DNA of 64,000 nt from Neorhizobium huautlense (GTDB lineage Bacteria; Pseudomonadota; Alphaproteobacteria; Rhizobiales; Rhizobiaceae). The position numbers and the translations under genes are program-made. The stretch spans positions 1 through 64,000 of the forward strand of contig NZ_PVBM01000007.1 in NCBI RefSeq assembly GCF_002968575.1. Reading direction: 5' to 3'. Of this stretch, positions 1-9,242 are shown piece after piece (position 1 is the first letter of the stretch; every line of letters starts with the position of its first letter). The notes beneath the pieces are model-generated. The model did not search any database and was not told the origin of the DNA. It worked only from the letters and a program-made list of their open reading frames with translations.

Positions 1-127
1 AGGTTCGATCCACGCTTCCTCCCCACGGTCGGTCGCCCTTCCGCAGTTGCGCTTCACTTCGCTCGCCATGACCAGCTTACGGTGGGACTTCCACCCACAA
101 GAATGCGCCCATGCTGGGCGCACAACG
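1..127. other. Non-coding left edge with small hairpins
   Basis: I see no credible gene here. The stretch carries short inverted repeats (GGTGG-N5-CCACC near 91-105, and TGCGCCCA-TGC-TGGGCGCA near 106-124) and leads into the strong hairpin at 128-159. It may be the 3' part of an untranslated transcript or an intergenic repeat; the window edge prevents a decision. Confidence 0.4.
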
Positions 128-162
128 AAAGCGGCCGGGTTTTGAAGCCCGGCCGCTTTTTT
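128..162. terminator. Intrinsic terminator, possibly bidirectional
   Basis: A perfect 12-bp stem (128-139 with 148-159, AAAGCGGCCGGG/CCCGGCCGCTTT) and an 8-nt loop is followed on the plus strand by a T6 run at 157-162. On the minus strand it lies 20 nt beyond the prfB stop codon, with a poorer T tract (TTTCGTTG), so it probably also ends the prfB message. Confidence 0.75.
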
Positions 163-181
163 GTCTCGTGAAGACGAACCG

Positions 182-1313
182 TCAGTCGACGTCGGCCACT
201 TCCACATCCGCCTTGCCGCTGATGCGGTGTGCGAGCGCTGCCTCCATGAACTCGTTCAAATCGCCATCCAGCACATCGCCGGGCGCCGTGCTTTCCACGC
301 CTGTGCGCAGATCCTTCACCAGCTGATAGGGCTGAAGCACGTAAGAGCGAATCTGATGCCCCCAGCCGATATCCGTCTTTGACGCGGCTTCCGCGTTCGC
401 AGCCTCTTCCCGCTTCTTCAGCTCCGCTTCGTAGAGGCGGGCCCGCAGCATGTCCCAGGCCTTGGCACGGTTCTTGTGCTGTGACCGCTCCTGCTGGCAC
501 TGAACGACGATGCCGGAGGGAATATGCGTGATGCGCACGGCGGAGTCGGTGGTGTTGACGTGCTGGCCGCCTGCACCGGAGGAACGATAGGTATCGATGC
601 GGCAATCGCTCTCGTTGATATCGATGTTGATCGAGTCGTCGACCACCGGGTAAACCCAGATCGAGGAGAAGGATGTGTGGCGGCGCGCATTGCTGTCATA
701 GGGCGAAATGCGGACCAGGCGGTGAACGCCCGATTCGGTCTTCAGCCAGCCATAGGCATTGTGGCCCTTGACGAGGATCGTCGCGGACTTGATGCCGGCC
801 TCTTCGCCGTCATGCACTTCCAGAAGTTCGACCTTGAAGCGCTGACGTTCGGCCCAGCGGGTGTACATGCGAAGCAGCATGTTCGCCCAATCCTGGCTCT
901 CGGTGCCGCCGGCGCCGGAATGGACTTCGAGATAGGTGTCGTTGCCGTCCGCCTCGCCGGAAAGCATTGCCTCCACCTGACGGCGTCCGGCTTCGACTTT
1001 CAATGCCTTCAGCGCATCTTCGGCTTCCTTGACGATCGCCTCGTCGCCCTCTTCCTCGCCGAGTTCGATGAGCTCGATATTGTCGTTAAGCTGCTGGTCG
1101 AGAGCCTTCACTCCGTTGATGCCGTCATCGAGCTGCTGACGCTCGCGCATCAGCTTCTGCGCTTCCGCCGCATCGTTCCAGAGGTTGGGATCCTCAGCCT
1201 TGTTGTTCAACCAGTCCAGTCGTCTTACCGCCTGATCCCAGTCAAAGATGCCTCCTCAGCAGGCTTATGGCCTGCTTGATTTCGTCGACTATATTGATGA
1301 TTTCCGCACGCAT
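182..1313 (-). CDS. prfB: Peptide chain release factor 2, programmed +1 frameshift
   Basis: RF2 recognises UGA/UAA and triggers peptidyl-tRNA hydrolysis in the ribosome. The GGQ loop is present ([14 protein letters not shown]), and the stop-recognition tripeptide reads SPY rather than the textbook SPF. The reading frame is split: ATG at 1313-1311 begins [19 protein letters not shown] and meets an in-frame TGA at 1244-1242 as codon 24. Skipping one T at 1244 joins it to the 353-residue main frame, giving about 376 residues, normal for RF2. The next gene on this strand, mrcA, ends about 110 nt upstream. An annotator that ignores recoding would begin at an internal TTG at 1210 and lose the N-terminus. 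Confidence 0.95.
1241..1256 (-). promoter_or_regulatory. prfB: RF2 autoregulatory +1 frameshift site
   Basis: On the minus strand an internal Shine-Dalgarno-like AGGAGG (1256-1251) precedes CAT, then the slippery CTT (1247-1245), TGA (1244-1242) and C (1241). This is the classical CUU-UGA-C recoding signal: scarce RF2 makes the ribosome pause at UGA and slip +1. The anti-SD match and the spacing of three bases to CTT match the established E. coli arrangement. Confidence 0.95.
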
Positions 1314-1421
1314 GGCGCTTGCTTTTCACTCTTCATTTTGGGTGTTTCTCGGTGACGAGGACATAGTTGCACCGGACCCGGATGTAAAGCCCGGGCCCGA
1401 TCGCTATCCGTCATCGACGGG

Positions 1422-3878
1422 TCAGAAGAGACCCGGCATGCCCGAAGTCACGGCCTGCTGAGCCTGGGGCGAGTTGTTGAAGATCTGGTCCTGGGTCAGG
1501 TATTCCCCTTCGCCGATGACCTGGAAGACGTCAGCCGGGCCAGTGCCGGGCTTGAAGCCCTCGACGATCGTATCGGGTTCGCCTTCCATTGCAGCCATGC
1601 CGGTCTTGCGGTTCACGGCGACGAACTGCATGCCTTCCGGAACATGGAACTTTTCGGCCGGCGTCAGCTTGGCGGCTTCGGCCAGGAACTTGCCGAAGAT
1701 CGGAGCGGATAGAGACCCGCCTGTGCCGCCCCTGCCGAGAGGGGCCGGCGTGTCGAAGCCGAGATAGAGGCCGGCGACCAGGTTCGGCGTGTAACCGACG
1801 AACCAGGCATCCTTCTCGTCATTGGTGGTGCCGGTCTTGCCGGCAACCGGGCGATCCTTGACCGGGATCTTGCCGGCGGCCGTACCACGTGTAACCACGC
1901 CCTCCATCATCGAAGTGATCTGATAGGCGGTCATCGGGTCGAGAACCTGTTCGCGGTTATCCACCACGGTCGGCTCCTCCTGGTTCGCCCAATCATTGGC
2001 GTTGCAGCCTTCGCAGGTGCGCTCTTCGTGGCGGAAGATCGTCTTGCCGTAACGGTCCTGGATGCGGTCGATCACGGTCGGCTTGATCTGCTTTCCGCCA
2101 TTGGCAAACACGGCATAGGCGGAAACCATCCGCATCACGGTCGTTTCGCCGGAGCCTAGGGACATGGCCAGGACGGGCATCATTTTGTCATAAATGCCGA
2201 AGCGCTCGGCATATTCGGCAACGAGCTCCATACCCATGTCCTGCGCCAGGCGCACCGTCATCTGGTTTCGCGACTTTTCGATGCCCGTGCGCAGCGTTGA
2301 GGGGCCGGCGGATTCGCCGCCGTAGTTTTCCGGCCGCCAGACCTGGCCGCCAGAGACGATTTCAATCGGAGCGTCCATGATGACCGACGCGGGCGTATAA
2401 CCGTTGTCGAGCGCCGCTGCATAAACGAAAGGCTTGAACGAGGAGCCCGGCTGGCGCATCGCCTGGGTGGCGCGGTTGAACTCGGATTGGGAATAGGAAA
2501 ATCCGCCGACCATGGCGAGCACGCGGCCCGTATTCGGGTCCATCGCGACCAGACCGCCCTGCACTTTCGGCGGCTGACGCAACCGGTAGGTCTTCGATGC
2601 CTCGTTGATCGGTTCGACGTAAACGACATCGCCCGGCTTCAGCACACCCTCCGGCGACTTCGCCGTCTTGCGGGTGCCGGAGGCATCGCGAAACGCCCAC
2701 TTCATATCGTCTGCCGCGATCACGCCGGTCTCGCGGGCAGGATCAACCTTGCCGCCGGCATCAGTCGAAGGCTGTAGCCCGATCGACACCGATTTGGCTG
2801 AAACCTCGGTGACGACGGCAAGCTTCCATTCCGGCACATCGCGCAGCGTCGGCAGCTTGGCGAGTTCAGGTCCCCAGTCGCCCGTCACGCTGATCTGAGC
2901 GGCAGGGCCATGGAAACCGCGACGTTCGTCATAATCCAGGAGACCCTCCTGGAGGACCCGACGCGCGATGACCTGAAGATCGGGATCAAGCGAGGTGCGC
3001 ACCGACAGACCGCCTTCGTAAAGCGACTTATCGCCGTAACGCTCAATGATCTGGCGGCGAACCTCTTCAGAGAAATAATCGGATGCGAAGAGATGCGTGC
3101 CCGTACGCCGCTGCTTGACGCCAAGCGGCTGCTTCTTGGCATCGTCCGCATCGGCCTGGGTGATGTAACCATTCTCCGCCATACGATCGATGACCCAGTT
3201 GCGGCGTTCGAGCGCCTGCTTTTCGCGGCGGAACGGGTGATAGTTGGCAGGCCCTTTGGGAAGCGCGGCAAGATAGGCCGCCTCCGCCGTGGTCAATTCC
3301 GTTACCGATTTGTCGAAATAGGTCAGTGCGGCGCCGGCAATGCCGTATGAGTTAAGGCCGAAGAAGATTTCGTTCAAATAAAGCTCGAGAATCTTGTCCT
3401 TCGAATAGGTCTGCTCGATGCGGAACGATAGAATGGCTTCCTTGACCTTGCGGTCGATGGTCTGGTCGGCAGTCAGAAGAAAGTTCTTCGCGACCTGCTG
3501 GGTGATTGTGGAAGCACCCTCTGGGCGCCTGCCCGAACCGAAATTCTGGAGGTTGGTCAGGATCGCACGGCCGAGGCCGGTAATATCGATGCCCGGGTGG
3601 TTGTAAAAATTCTTGTCTTCCGCCGAGAGAAACGCCGCCTTCACGCGATCGGGAACCGCCTGGATGGGCAAAAACAACCGTCGCTCTCGTGCATATTCTG
3701 CCATCAACGCGCCATTGCCGGCGTGAACACGCGTTGCAACCGGCGGCTCGTAGGACGCCAGCACCTCGTAATTCGGCAATCCCTTGGTCATTCCTGTGAG
3801 GTAGATACCCACACCGGCGGCTACGACCAAAAACAGGACGCAAGCCAATCCAAAGAGATAACCAATCAATCTGATCAT
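1422..3878 (-). CDS. mrcA: Penicillin-binding protein 1A, bifunctional
   Basis: Class A PBP of 818 residues that polymerises lipid II and cross-links peptidoglycan on the periplasmic face. An N-terminal membrane anchor covers about residues 5-27. The GT51 glycosyltransferase shows EDKNFYNHPG, then STITQQVAKN and KILELYLNEIFFG between about residues 90 and 200. The transpeptidase has SSFK (in PGSSFKPF) as the catalytic SxxK, SRN (KSRNQ) and KTGT (AGKTGTTND). An OB-like insert lies between the two enzymes, as is usual for PBP1a. It is transcribed toward prfB; amiC lies about 255 nt upstream on the same strand. Confidence 0.93.
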   Translation of the reverse strand: MIRLIGYLFGLACVLFLVVAAGVGIYLTGMTKGLPNYEVLASYEPPVATRVHAGNGALMAEYARERRLFLPIQAVPDRVKAAFLSAEDKNFYNHPGIDITGLGRAILTNLQNFGSGRRPEGASTITQQVAKNFLLTADQTIDRKVKEAILSFRIEQTYSKDKILELYLNEIFFGLNSYGIAGAALTYFDKSVTELTTAEAAYLAALPKGPANYHPFRREKQALERRNWVIDRMAENGYITQADADDAKKQPLGVKQRRTGTHLFASDYFSEEVRRQIIERYGDKSLYEGGLSVRTSLDPDLQVIARRVLQEGLLDYDERRGFHGPAAQISVTGDWGPELAKLPTLRDVPEWKLAVVTEVSAKSVSIGLQPSTDAGGKVDPARETGVIAADDMKWAFRDASGTRKTAKSPEGVLKPGDVVYVEPINEASKTYRLRQPPKVQGGLVAMDPNTGRVLAMVGGFSYSQSEFNRATQAMRQPGSSFKPFVYAAALDNGYTPASVIMDAPIEIVSGGQVWRPENYGGESAGPSTLRTGIEKSRNQMTVRLAQDMGMELVAEYAERFGIYDKMMPVLAMSLGSGETTVMRMVSAYAVFANGGKQIKPTVIDRIQDRYGKTIFRHEERTCEGCNANDWANQEEPTVVDNREQVLDPMTAYQITSMMEGVVTRGTAAGKIPVKDRPVAGKTGTTNDEKDAWFVGYTPNLVAGLYLGFDTPAPLGRGGTGGSLSAPIFGKFLAEAAKLTPAEKFHVPEGMQFVAVNRKTGMAAMEGEPDTIVEGFKPGTGPADVFQVIGEGEYLTQDQIFNNSPQAQQAVTSGMPGLF

Positions 3879-4133
3879 ATCGAAGCTACCGTTCAGCTTT
3901 CATTCGGCGCACGAAACGCACCATCGCATGGTTTGACGCGTTTTGCACGGTGATTGCGGCAACGCAAGGTGGAAGCGGATCAAACGTCCGTCATAAATTG
4001 CATTCTCACACCTACCGAATAATCGCCGGAATGTGAGTAAAATAGGGCTCCGACATCCGTTTTGGATCAGGCCGTGCGGTTCCGCAGACATTCGCCAGGG
4101 TCCTGTGGCAGGCAGGCCACGGAACAGCCTGTC

Positions 4134-5378
4134 TCAACCGCCGTTTGCCAGCGCCCGGTCCCGATAGCGTCGCACAGCCTCGGCAAGGCGATCGGTGACC
4201 TTTGTACGCCAGGCTTCATCGAGCAGGAGCTTCTCGTCTTCGGTATTGGAAAGAAAGCCCAGCTCGAGCAGGACGGAGGGAATATCGGGGGCGCGCAAAA
4301 CCTGAAAACCGGCATAGCGATGCGGATTGTTGATCAAACCGATCTGACCTTCGAAGGATTCAACGACATTCGAGGCGAGCGCGACGGAAAAGGCCTGCGT
4401 CTCGCGCCGCGCCAGATCGAGCAGAATGTCGGCCACTTCCGGCGGACCGCTGTGGATGCTGAAACCTGCGAGTTCGTCCGAGAGGTTTTCGCGCGCCGCG
4501 AGATTTTCGGCCATGCGGTCGGAGGCCCGGTCGGACAAAGTATATACGGTTGCGCCGCGGATATCCTTCTGCGCCAGCGTATCGGCATGCAGTGAAACAA
4601 AAAGGTCCGCATGTCCCTGGCGAGCGAGCGTAACGCGCTCGGACAACGACAGGAAGGTGTCGTCGTCGCGGGTCAGGAATGCCTTGATGCCCGCTATCTT
4701 GTTCAGCCGCTCGGAAAGCATCCTGGCGAAAGCCAACGTGATCGTCTTTTCCGACGTCTTGGTCGCCGCCCCGGTCGCGCCGGCGTCGATTCCGCCATGT
4801 CCGGCATCGACTGCAACCGTGAAAACATTGTCCTGTTCACCCGTGGCCAAGGCGTTCGGCGCAGGTTCGACCGGCATCTGCCAATCCTGCGTCTTCACGA
4901 GGTCGCTGAAGATCTCCTTCGAGGTCATCTCCGCGTCCAGCACCAGACGAAAGGTGCCGTTTTCATTCGGCTGCGTTTCGGCGAGCACCAGCTTAACCGG
5001 CTTCTTCGCCGTCAGCACGATGCGGGCGCTCGATTCGTCCATCGTACCGTAGCGAATGTCCCTGAAGAGCCCACGGGCGGAAAGATCCTCGGCGGGAAAG
5101 CCGAACGCTGTTGCGGGCAACTCGACGATCACCCGCTCGGGTGCAGCGACATAATGAACGGAAAATTCCGGTTTCTTCTCGAAATCGATTACGATGCGGG
5201 TGCGCGCGTCGTCACCTGCGACCCGTGCGCTGAACGCCAGAAGGGTCTGCGTCGAGGCATGCGCCGGCAGCAACGGCAAGGCGACTGCAACGACCATTAG
5301 AAAGAGCAGTGCAGGAATGATTCGCGCCAACGCCCGCTTCGGCCGACCGTTATAGGCTACGACCGCCCTTGGCTTCAC
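4134..5378 (-). CDS. amiC: N-acetylmuramoyl-L-alanine amidase, AmiC type
   Basis: Periplasmic zinc amidase that cleaves the N-acetylmuramoyl-L-alanine bond, normally during septum splitting. A signal/anchor segment (IIPALLFLMVVAVALPLL) ends in an AHA cleavage-type sequence. An AMIN targeting domain follows, then Amidase_3 with DAGHGGIDAG, SLHAD and VLLELGFLSN supplying His, His and Glu. I chose the GTG at 5378 because GAGGG stands 5 nt upstream and it gives a compact signal peptide. The frame is open to an ATG at 5486, which would add 36 residues before the signal peptide. It is divergent from rne. Confidence 0.9.
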   Translation of the reverse strand: MKPRAVVAYNGRPKRALARIIPALLFLMVVAVALPLLPAHASTQTLLAFSARVAGDDARTRIVIDFEKKPEFSVHYVAAPERVIVELPATAFGFPAEDLSARGLFRDIRYGTMDESSARIVLTAKKPVKLVLAETQPNENGTFRLVLDAEMTSKEIFSDLVKTQDWQMPVEPAPNALATGEQDNVFTVAVDAGHGGIDAGATGAATKTSEKTITLAFARMLSERLNKIAGIKAFLTRDDDTFLSLSERVTLARQGHADLFVSLHADTLAQKDIRGATVYTLSDRASDRMAENLAARENLSDELAGFSIHSGPPEVADILLDLARRETQAFSVALASNVVESFEGQIGLINNPHRYAGFQVLRAPDIPSVLLELGFLSNTEDEKLLLDEAWRTKVTDRLAEAVRRYRDRALANGG

Positions 5379-5489
5379 ACTCGCCCTCAACTCGAAACCC
5401 GCATCAAAGACCCGCCACCTGCCGATAAGATCCGCCGCCAAGCGCCCGCTTCGGAAGGAGTTTACCCCTCCGGACACGCGAATCATTCA

Positions 5490-6005
5490 CCCGTTCCATG
5501 CCACCCATAAGAGCGCTAATTCCATCCAGAATATGGCAAACTTGGCTTTTCCCTTGCTATTGTGACAGATAAACCATACAACGCGAATGAGGGTTAAAGT
5601 GTTGACGGGATAGTCTGTCGATAGGCCGCCAGCCACAGTGGAAACTGGCGCCGAAGACCGGCAGTCATCCGCCGTCGTTACACTTTGTCCTGATACTCGA
5701 TCCATCCGGCGGTGGCCGGAACAATCCCGGGTGGCATGCCACCCACCGCTCATACGGAGCACATTCATCGGGCCTTTTCAGGCCTATAGTATCGTCATTC
5801 TCGTTTGGTCTTTGATGTCACGGCACAAATTTCAGAACCTGGAAGGACTGAGGGAGCGAGGAGCCCCGTCATCTTTCCGGTTGCCGTCACAGCCGCGCCT
5901 GACGGGAGCATATTTATCCGGCGCAACGACCGTACTGCATGACGGCCCAGTCCTCGCGGCAGGCTCTACTGCACCCTCCCGGCGGCGCCGAGGAGCAGAA
6001 TTTCA
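5490..6005 (+). promoter_or_regulatory. rne: Long intergenic region / structured rne leader
   Basis: About 500 nt lie between the divergent amiC and rne. Visible structure includes a perfect 16-nt palindrome, GGGTGGCATGCCACCC (5729-5744), a GGCC-TTTTCA-GGCC hairpin near 5771-5785, and a TTGACG -35-like hexamer near 5600. No good -10 could be fixed. GAGGAG sits about 10 nt before the rne ATG. Long autoregulatory 5' UTRs are known for RNase E genes in other proteobacteria; applying that here is inference. Confidence 0.5.
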
Positions 6006-8936
6006 ATGGCAGACAAAATGCTTATCGATGCGTCTCACGAAGAGGAGACGCGCGTAGTCGTCGTTCGCGGCAACCGGATCGAGGAATTCGATTTCGAATC
6101 GCAGCATAAGAAGCAGATACGCGGCAACATCTATCTGGCAAAGGTAACGAGGGTCGAACCCTCATTGCAGGCCGCCTTTGTCGATTATGGCGGCAATCGC
6201 CACGGCTTCCTGGCCTTCGCGGAAATCCATCCGGACTATTACCAGATCCCGCTTGCCGACCGTCAGGCCCTGATGCAGCAGGAGGCGGAAGACCAGCGCA
6301 GGATTGCAGAAGCCGAGGCAGCCGACCCGGCGACCGATCTCGCCCAACAGGAGCAGCCGGATATCGGCATTGCTTCCGCTCCGCCCCCGGCGGATGAACC
6401 TGTCAGCGAAGCCGGATCGGAAGCAACCGAAGCCAGCCCGAACGAAGCGGCCGCGGAACAAGAGAGCGAAAAGCCGAAAGCCAAGCCGAAGCGCAGTCGC
6501 TCCCGCAAGAAGCCGGTCGAAGCCGCTGCGGAGGAAACTCAAACAGCCTCCGAGGATGCGCCGAGCGAAGGTAACGTCCCCTCGTCCAGCGAGACCGGCG
6601 GCGACGACGAAGGATCCACGCCTGGCGAAATGGCTGCGATGGTCGATACCGATTCGATTTCGGAAGATGTCGATATCCGTCGCGGCCGCGACGACGTGGA
6701 CGACGACGATGACGACGATCACGGTGAGAAGGAAGTTATCGAATCGGTCGGCGCCGAAGACGCGATGGAAGAAGTTCCGGACCGGATCGTCCGCAAGCCG
6801 CGCAAGCAGTACCGCATCCAGGAAGTCATCAAGCGCCGCCAGATCCTGCTTGTGCAGGTCGCCAAGGAAGAACGCGGCAACAAGGGTGCCGCCCTTACGA
6901 CTTATCTTTCGCTCGCCGGCCGCTATTCGGTGCTGATGCCGAACACGGCGCGCGGCGGCGGCATTTCCCGCAAGATCACCCAGCCGCAGGACCGCAAGCG
7001 CCTCAAGGAAATCGCCCGCGAACTCGACGTGCCGCAGGGCATGGGCGTCATCCTGCGCACCGCCGGCGCCAACCGCACCCGCGTCGAGGTCAAGCGCGAC
7101 TTCGAGTACCTGATGCGCCTGTGGGAAAACGTCCGCACGCTGACATTGAACTCGACCGCACCCTGCCTCGTTTATGAAGAAGGTTCGCTGATCAAGCGCT
7201 CGATCCGCGACCTCTACAACAAGGACATTTCTGAGATCATCGTGTCCGGCGAAGAAGGTTATCGTGAAGCGAAAGACTTCATGAAGATGCTGATGCCGAG
7301 CCATGCCAAGGTGGTCCAGCCCTATCGCGACCTGCATCCGATCTTCTCGCGCTCCGGCATCGAGGCGCAGCTTGATCGCATGCTGCAGCCGCAGGTGACG
7401 CTGAAGTCCGGCGGCTACCTGATCATGAACCAGACGGAGGCGCTGGTCGCCATCGACGTCAACTCCGGCCGCTCGACCCGCGAACATTCCATCGAGGAAA
7501 CGGCGCTCCAGACGAACCTCGAAGCCGCCGAAGAAGTGGCGCGCCAGCTTCGCCTGCGCGACCTTGCCGGCCTGATCGTCATCGACTTCATCGACATGGA
7601 AGAAAAGCGCAACAACCGCGCTGTCGAGAAGAAGCTGAAAGATTGCCTGAAGAACGACCGCGCCCGCATTCAGGTCGGCCGCATCTCCCATTTCGGCCTG
7701 CTCGAAATGTCGCGCCAGCGCATCCGCGCCTCGGTGTTGGAATCGACGACCCAGATCTGCTCGCATTGCGGCGGCACCGGCCACGTGCGCTCACAGTCGT
7801 CGGTCGCGCTGCATGTGCTGCGTGGCGTCGAGGAATATCTCCTCAAGAATACCACGCATGACATCAACGTCCGCACGACGCCGGACATCGCGCTCTATCT
7901 CCTGAATCACAAGCGCGGCACAGTCGTCGATTACGAGAACCGCTTCGGCGTCTCGATCTTCATCGAGTCGGATGTCAGCATCGGCTCGAACCATTTCGCG
8001 ATCGACCGCGGCGAGCCCGTGGAGAACCCGGTCAAGATCGAAAGCCTGATGCAGTTCGCCGCCATCCCCGTCGAAGAGGATGATGACGACGTCATCATCG
8101 AAGCCGACGAGGACGAAGAGGAAGAGATCGCGGCCTCGGCCTCGCAGCCTGCTGCCGCCAGCGCCGAGCGTACTCCGCAGGGCGACGACCAGAATGGCCG
8201 CAAGCGCAAGCGCCGCCGCCGCCGCCGCAACCGCAATGGCGAACGGAGCACGGACGCCCAGGCAGCACAGGGCGGCAGCGAGAATGTCATTGGCGACGAC
8301 GAAGATGGCGACGAAGGCGAAGACGACGTCGCGGAAGTCTCCGAAGTCGATGCTGCCGCGGACACCGATGAAAACAACCGCCGCAAGCGCCGCCGCCGCG
8401 GCAAGCGTGGCGGTCGTCGCAACCGCAATGGCGACGACGAAGGCAGTGAATTGAGCGCCGACGATGCCGGCGATACGGATGAAGTTGAGAGCGACGAAAC
8501 GGCAGTTGCCGTCGAAGTCTCTGAAGAGGCGCCGGCTGAGGCGGTCACCGTCGCCGCCGAACCGGAAGCAGCTCCGGCTCTTGAAACCCCGACAAAACCC
8601 CGGCGGTCGCGTCGTGGAAAAGCGACCGTGGTAGACGCTCCGGCTATCGAGGACGTATCGCCGCCGGTCGAGACTATGGTGGAACAGGTCGAAGCCGCGC
8701 TTGGCGAAGAGCCTCCGGCACCTGCGGCAACAGCCGTGCAGGACATCGCGCCTGACGAGGTAGAGCAAGCGGATGCCGACGACGCAAAGCCGGTGCGGGC
8801 TAACCGCGCATCGAATATCTCCTCCTCGTCCGAAGCTGTCGTGAAGAGTTCGGATCCGGCCGCCGCGCAGGAAACCGATGGCGACGCCGCAAAGCCGAAG
8901 AAGGCCGGCTGGTGGCAGCGCCGCGGCTTCTTCTGA
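6006..8936 (+). CDS. rne: Ribonuclease E
   Basis: Endoribonuclease E/G of 976 residues that starts mRNA decay and processes rRNA, and scaffolds a degradosome. The S1 domain begins in the first 80 residues (KQIRGNIYLAKVTRVEPSLQ) and is interrupted by an acidic, low-complexity insert from about residue 95 to 260. The catalytic DNase I-like region contains VAIDVNSGR and LIVIDFIDM, carrying the two magnesium-binding aspartates, followed by the zinc-link CSHCGGTGH. The last 300 residues alternate acidic runs with RKRRRRRR-type blocks, typical of an unstructured RNA/protein-binding scaffold, and end in WWQRRGFF, which I recognise from rhizobial homologues. ATG at 6006 follows GAGGAG. Confidence 0.96.
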   Translation: MADKMLIDASHEEETRVVVVRGNRIEEFDFESQHKKQIRGNIYLAKVTRVEPSLQAAFVDYGGNRHGFLAFAEIHPDYYQIPLADRQALMQQEAEDQRRIAEAEAADPATDLAQQEQPDIGIASAPPPADEPVSEAGSEATEASPNEAAAEQESEKPKAKPKRSRSRKKPVEAAAEETQTASEDAPSEGNVPSSSETGGDDEGSTPGEMAAMVDTDSISEDVDIRRGRDDVDDDDDDDHGEKEVIESVGAEDAMEEVPDRIVRKPRKQYRIQEVIKRRQILLVQVAKEERGNKGAALTTYLSLAGRYSVLMPNTARGGGISRKITQPQDRKRLKEIARELDVPQGMGVILRTAGANRTRVEVKRDFEYLMRLWENVRTLTLNSTAPCLVYEEGSLIKRSIRDLYNKDISEIIVSGEEGYREAKDFMKMLMPSHAKVVQPYRDLHPIFSRSGIEAQLDRMLQPQVTLKSGGYLIMNQTEALVAIDVNSGRSTREHSIEETALQTNLEAAEEVARQLRLRDLAGLIVIDFIDMEEKRNNRAVEKKLKDCLKNDRARIQVGRISHFGLLEMSRQRIRASVLESTTQICSHCGGTGHVRSQSSVALHVLRGVEEYLLKNTTHDINVRTTPDIALYLLNHKRGTVVDYENRFGVSIFIESDVSIGSNHFAIDRGEPVENPVKIESLMQFAAIPVEEDDDDVIIEADEDEEEEIAASASQPAAASAERTPQGDDQNGRKRKRRRRRRNRNGERSTDAQAAQGGSENVIGDDEDGDEGEDDVAEVSEVDAAADTDENNRRKRRRRGKRGGRRNRNGDDEGSELSADDAGDTDEVESDETAVAVEVSEEAPAEAVTVAAEPEAAPALETPTKPRRSRRGKATVVDAPAIEDVSPPVETMVEQVEAALGEEPPAPAATAVQDIAPDEVEQADADDAKPVRANRASNISSSSEAVVKSSDPAAAQETDGDAAKPKKAGWWQRRGFF

Positions 8937-8963
8937 TCTGCCAGAGTGATAACTTTTGAAGAC

Positions 8964-8990
8964 AACGGCCGCGCCAGACGCGGCCGTTTT
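8964..8990 (+). terminator. rne intrinsic terminator
   Basis: A 10-bp stem, AACGGCCGCG (8964-8973) with CGCGGCCGTT (8979-8988), a CCAGA loop and a short T4 run lie 27 nt after the rne stop codon. Confidence 0.8.
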
Positions 8991-9242
8991 GCGTTGGCGG
9001 CGTCCGAATCGCGCATGAGAAACTGAATCAACCGGATAAGGGATCGATTCCGAAAAACTCGCTATCGTGTTGAAGACGAATCAATTTTCCGGCTTCGAGA
9101 AGCCCGCCTATACGCAGTTGTGATGAGTCCAAATTGCCGAGATGTGATTTTGCGGCTTTTCGAAAGGTACGCCTGGCTTATTTTGGGCGCAAACCGAAAC
9201 AATGGTCGCAGGATTCGCTTGCGCCGACCAATGAGGATAAGG
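8991..9242 (+). other. Intergenic region upstream of the DsbA-like gene
   Basis: About 250 nt between the rne terminator and the start of the next gene. It must hold the promoter of the DsbA-like gene, but I could not pick out a convincing -35/-10 pair. Other than GAGGATAAGG just before the start codon, nothing distinctive is visible. Confidence 0.4.

Noticed and set aside
1-25. GGTTCGATCC-like T-loop at the left edge, possible tRNA 3' end
   Set aside because: The T-stem does not pair (G-A and A-C mismatches after the closing pair) and there is no clean CCA-ended acceptor strand; no upstream sequence is available.
6162-7784. 540-codon open frame on the strand opposite to rne
   Set aside because: Composition mirrors the rne coding frame in a GC-rich genome; no family match, no SD, and rne is unmistakable.
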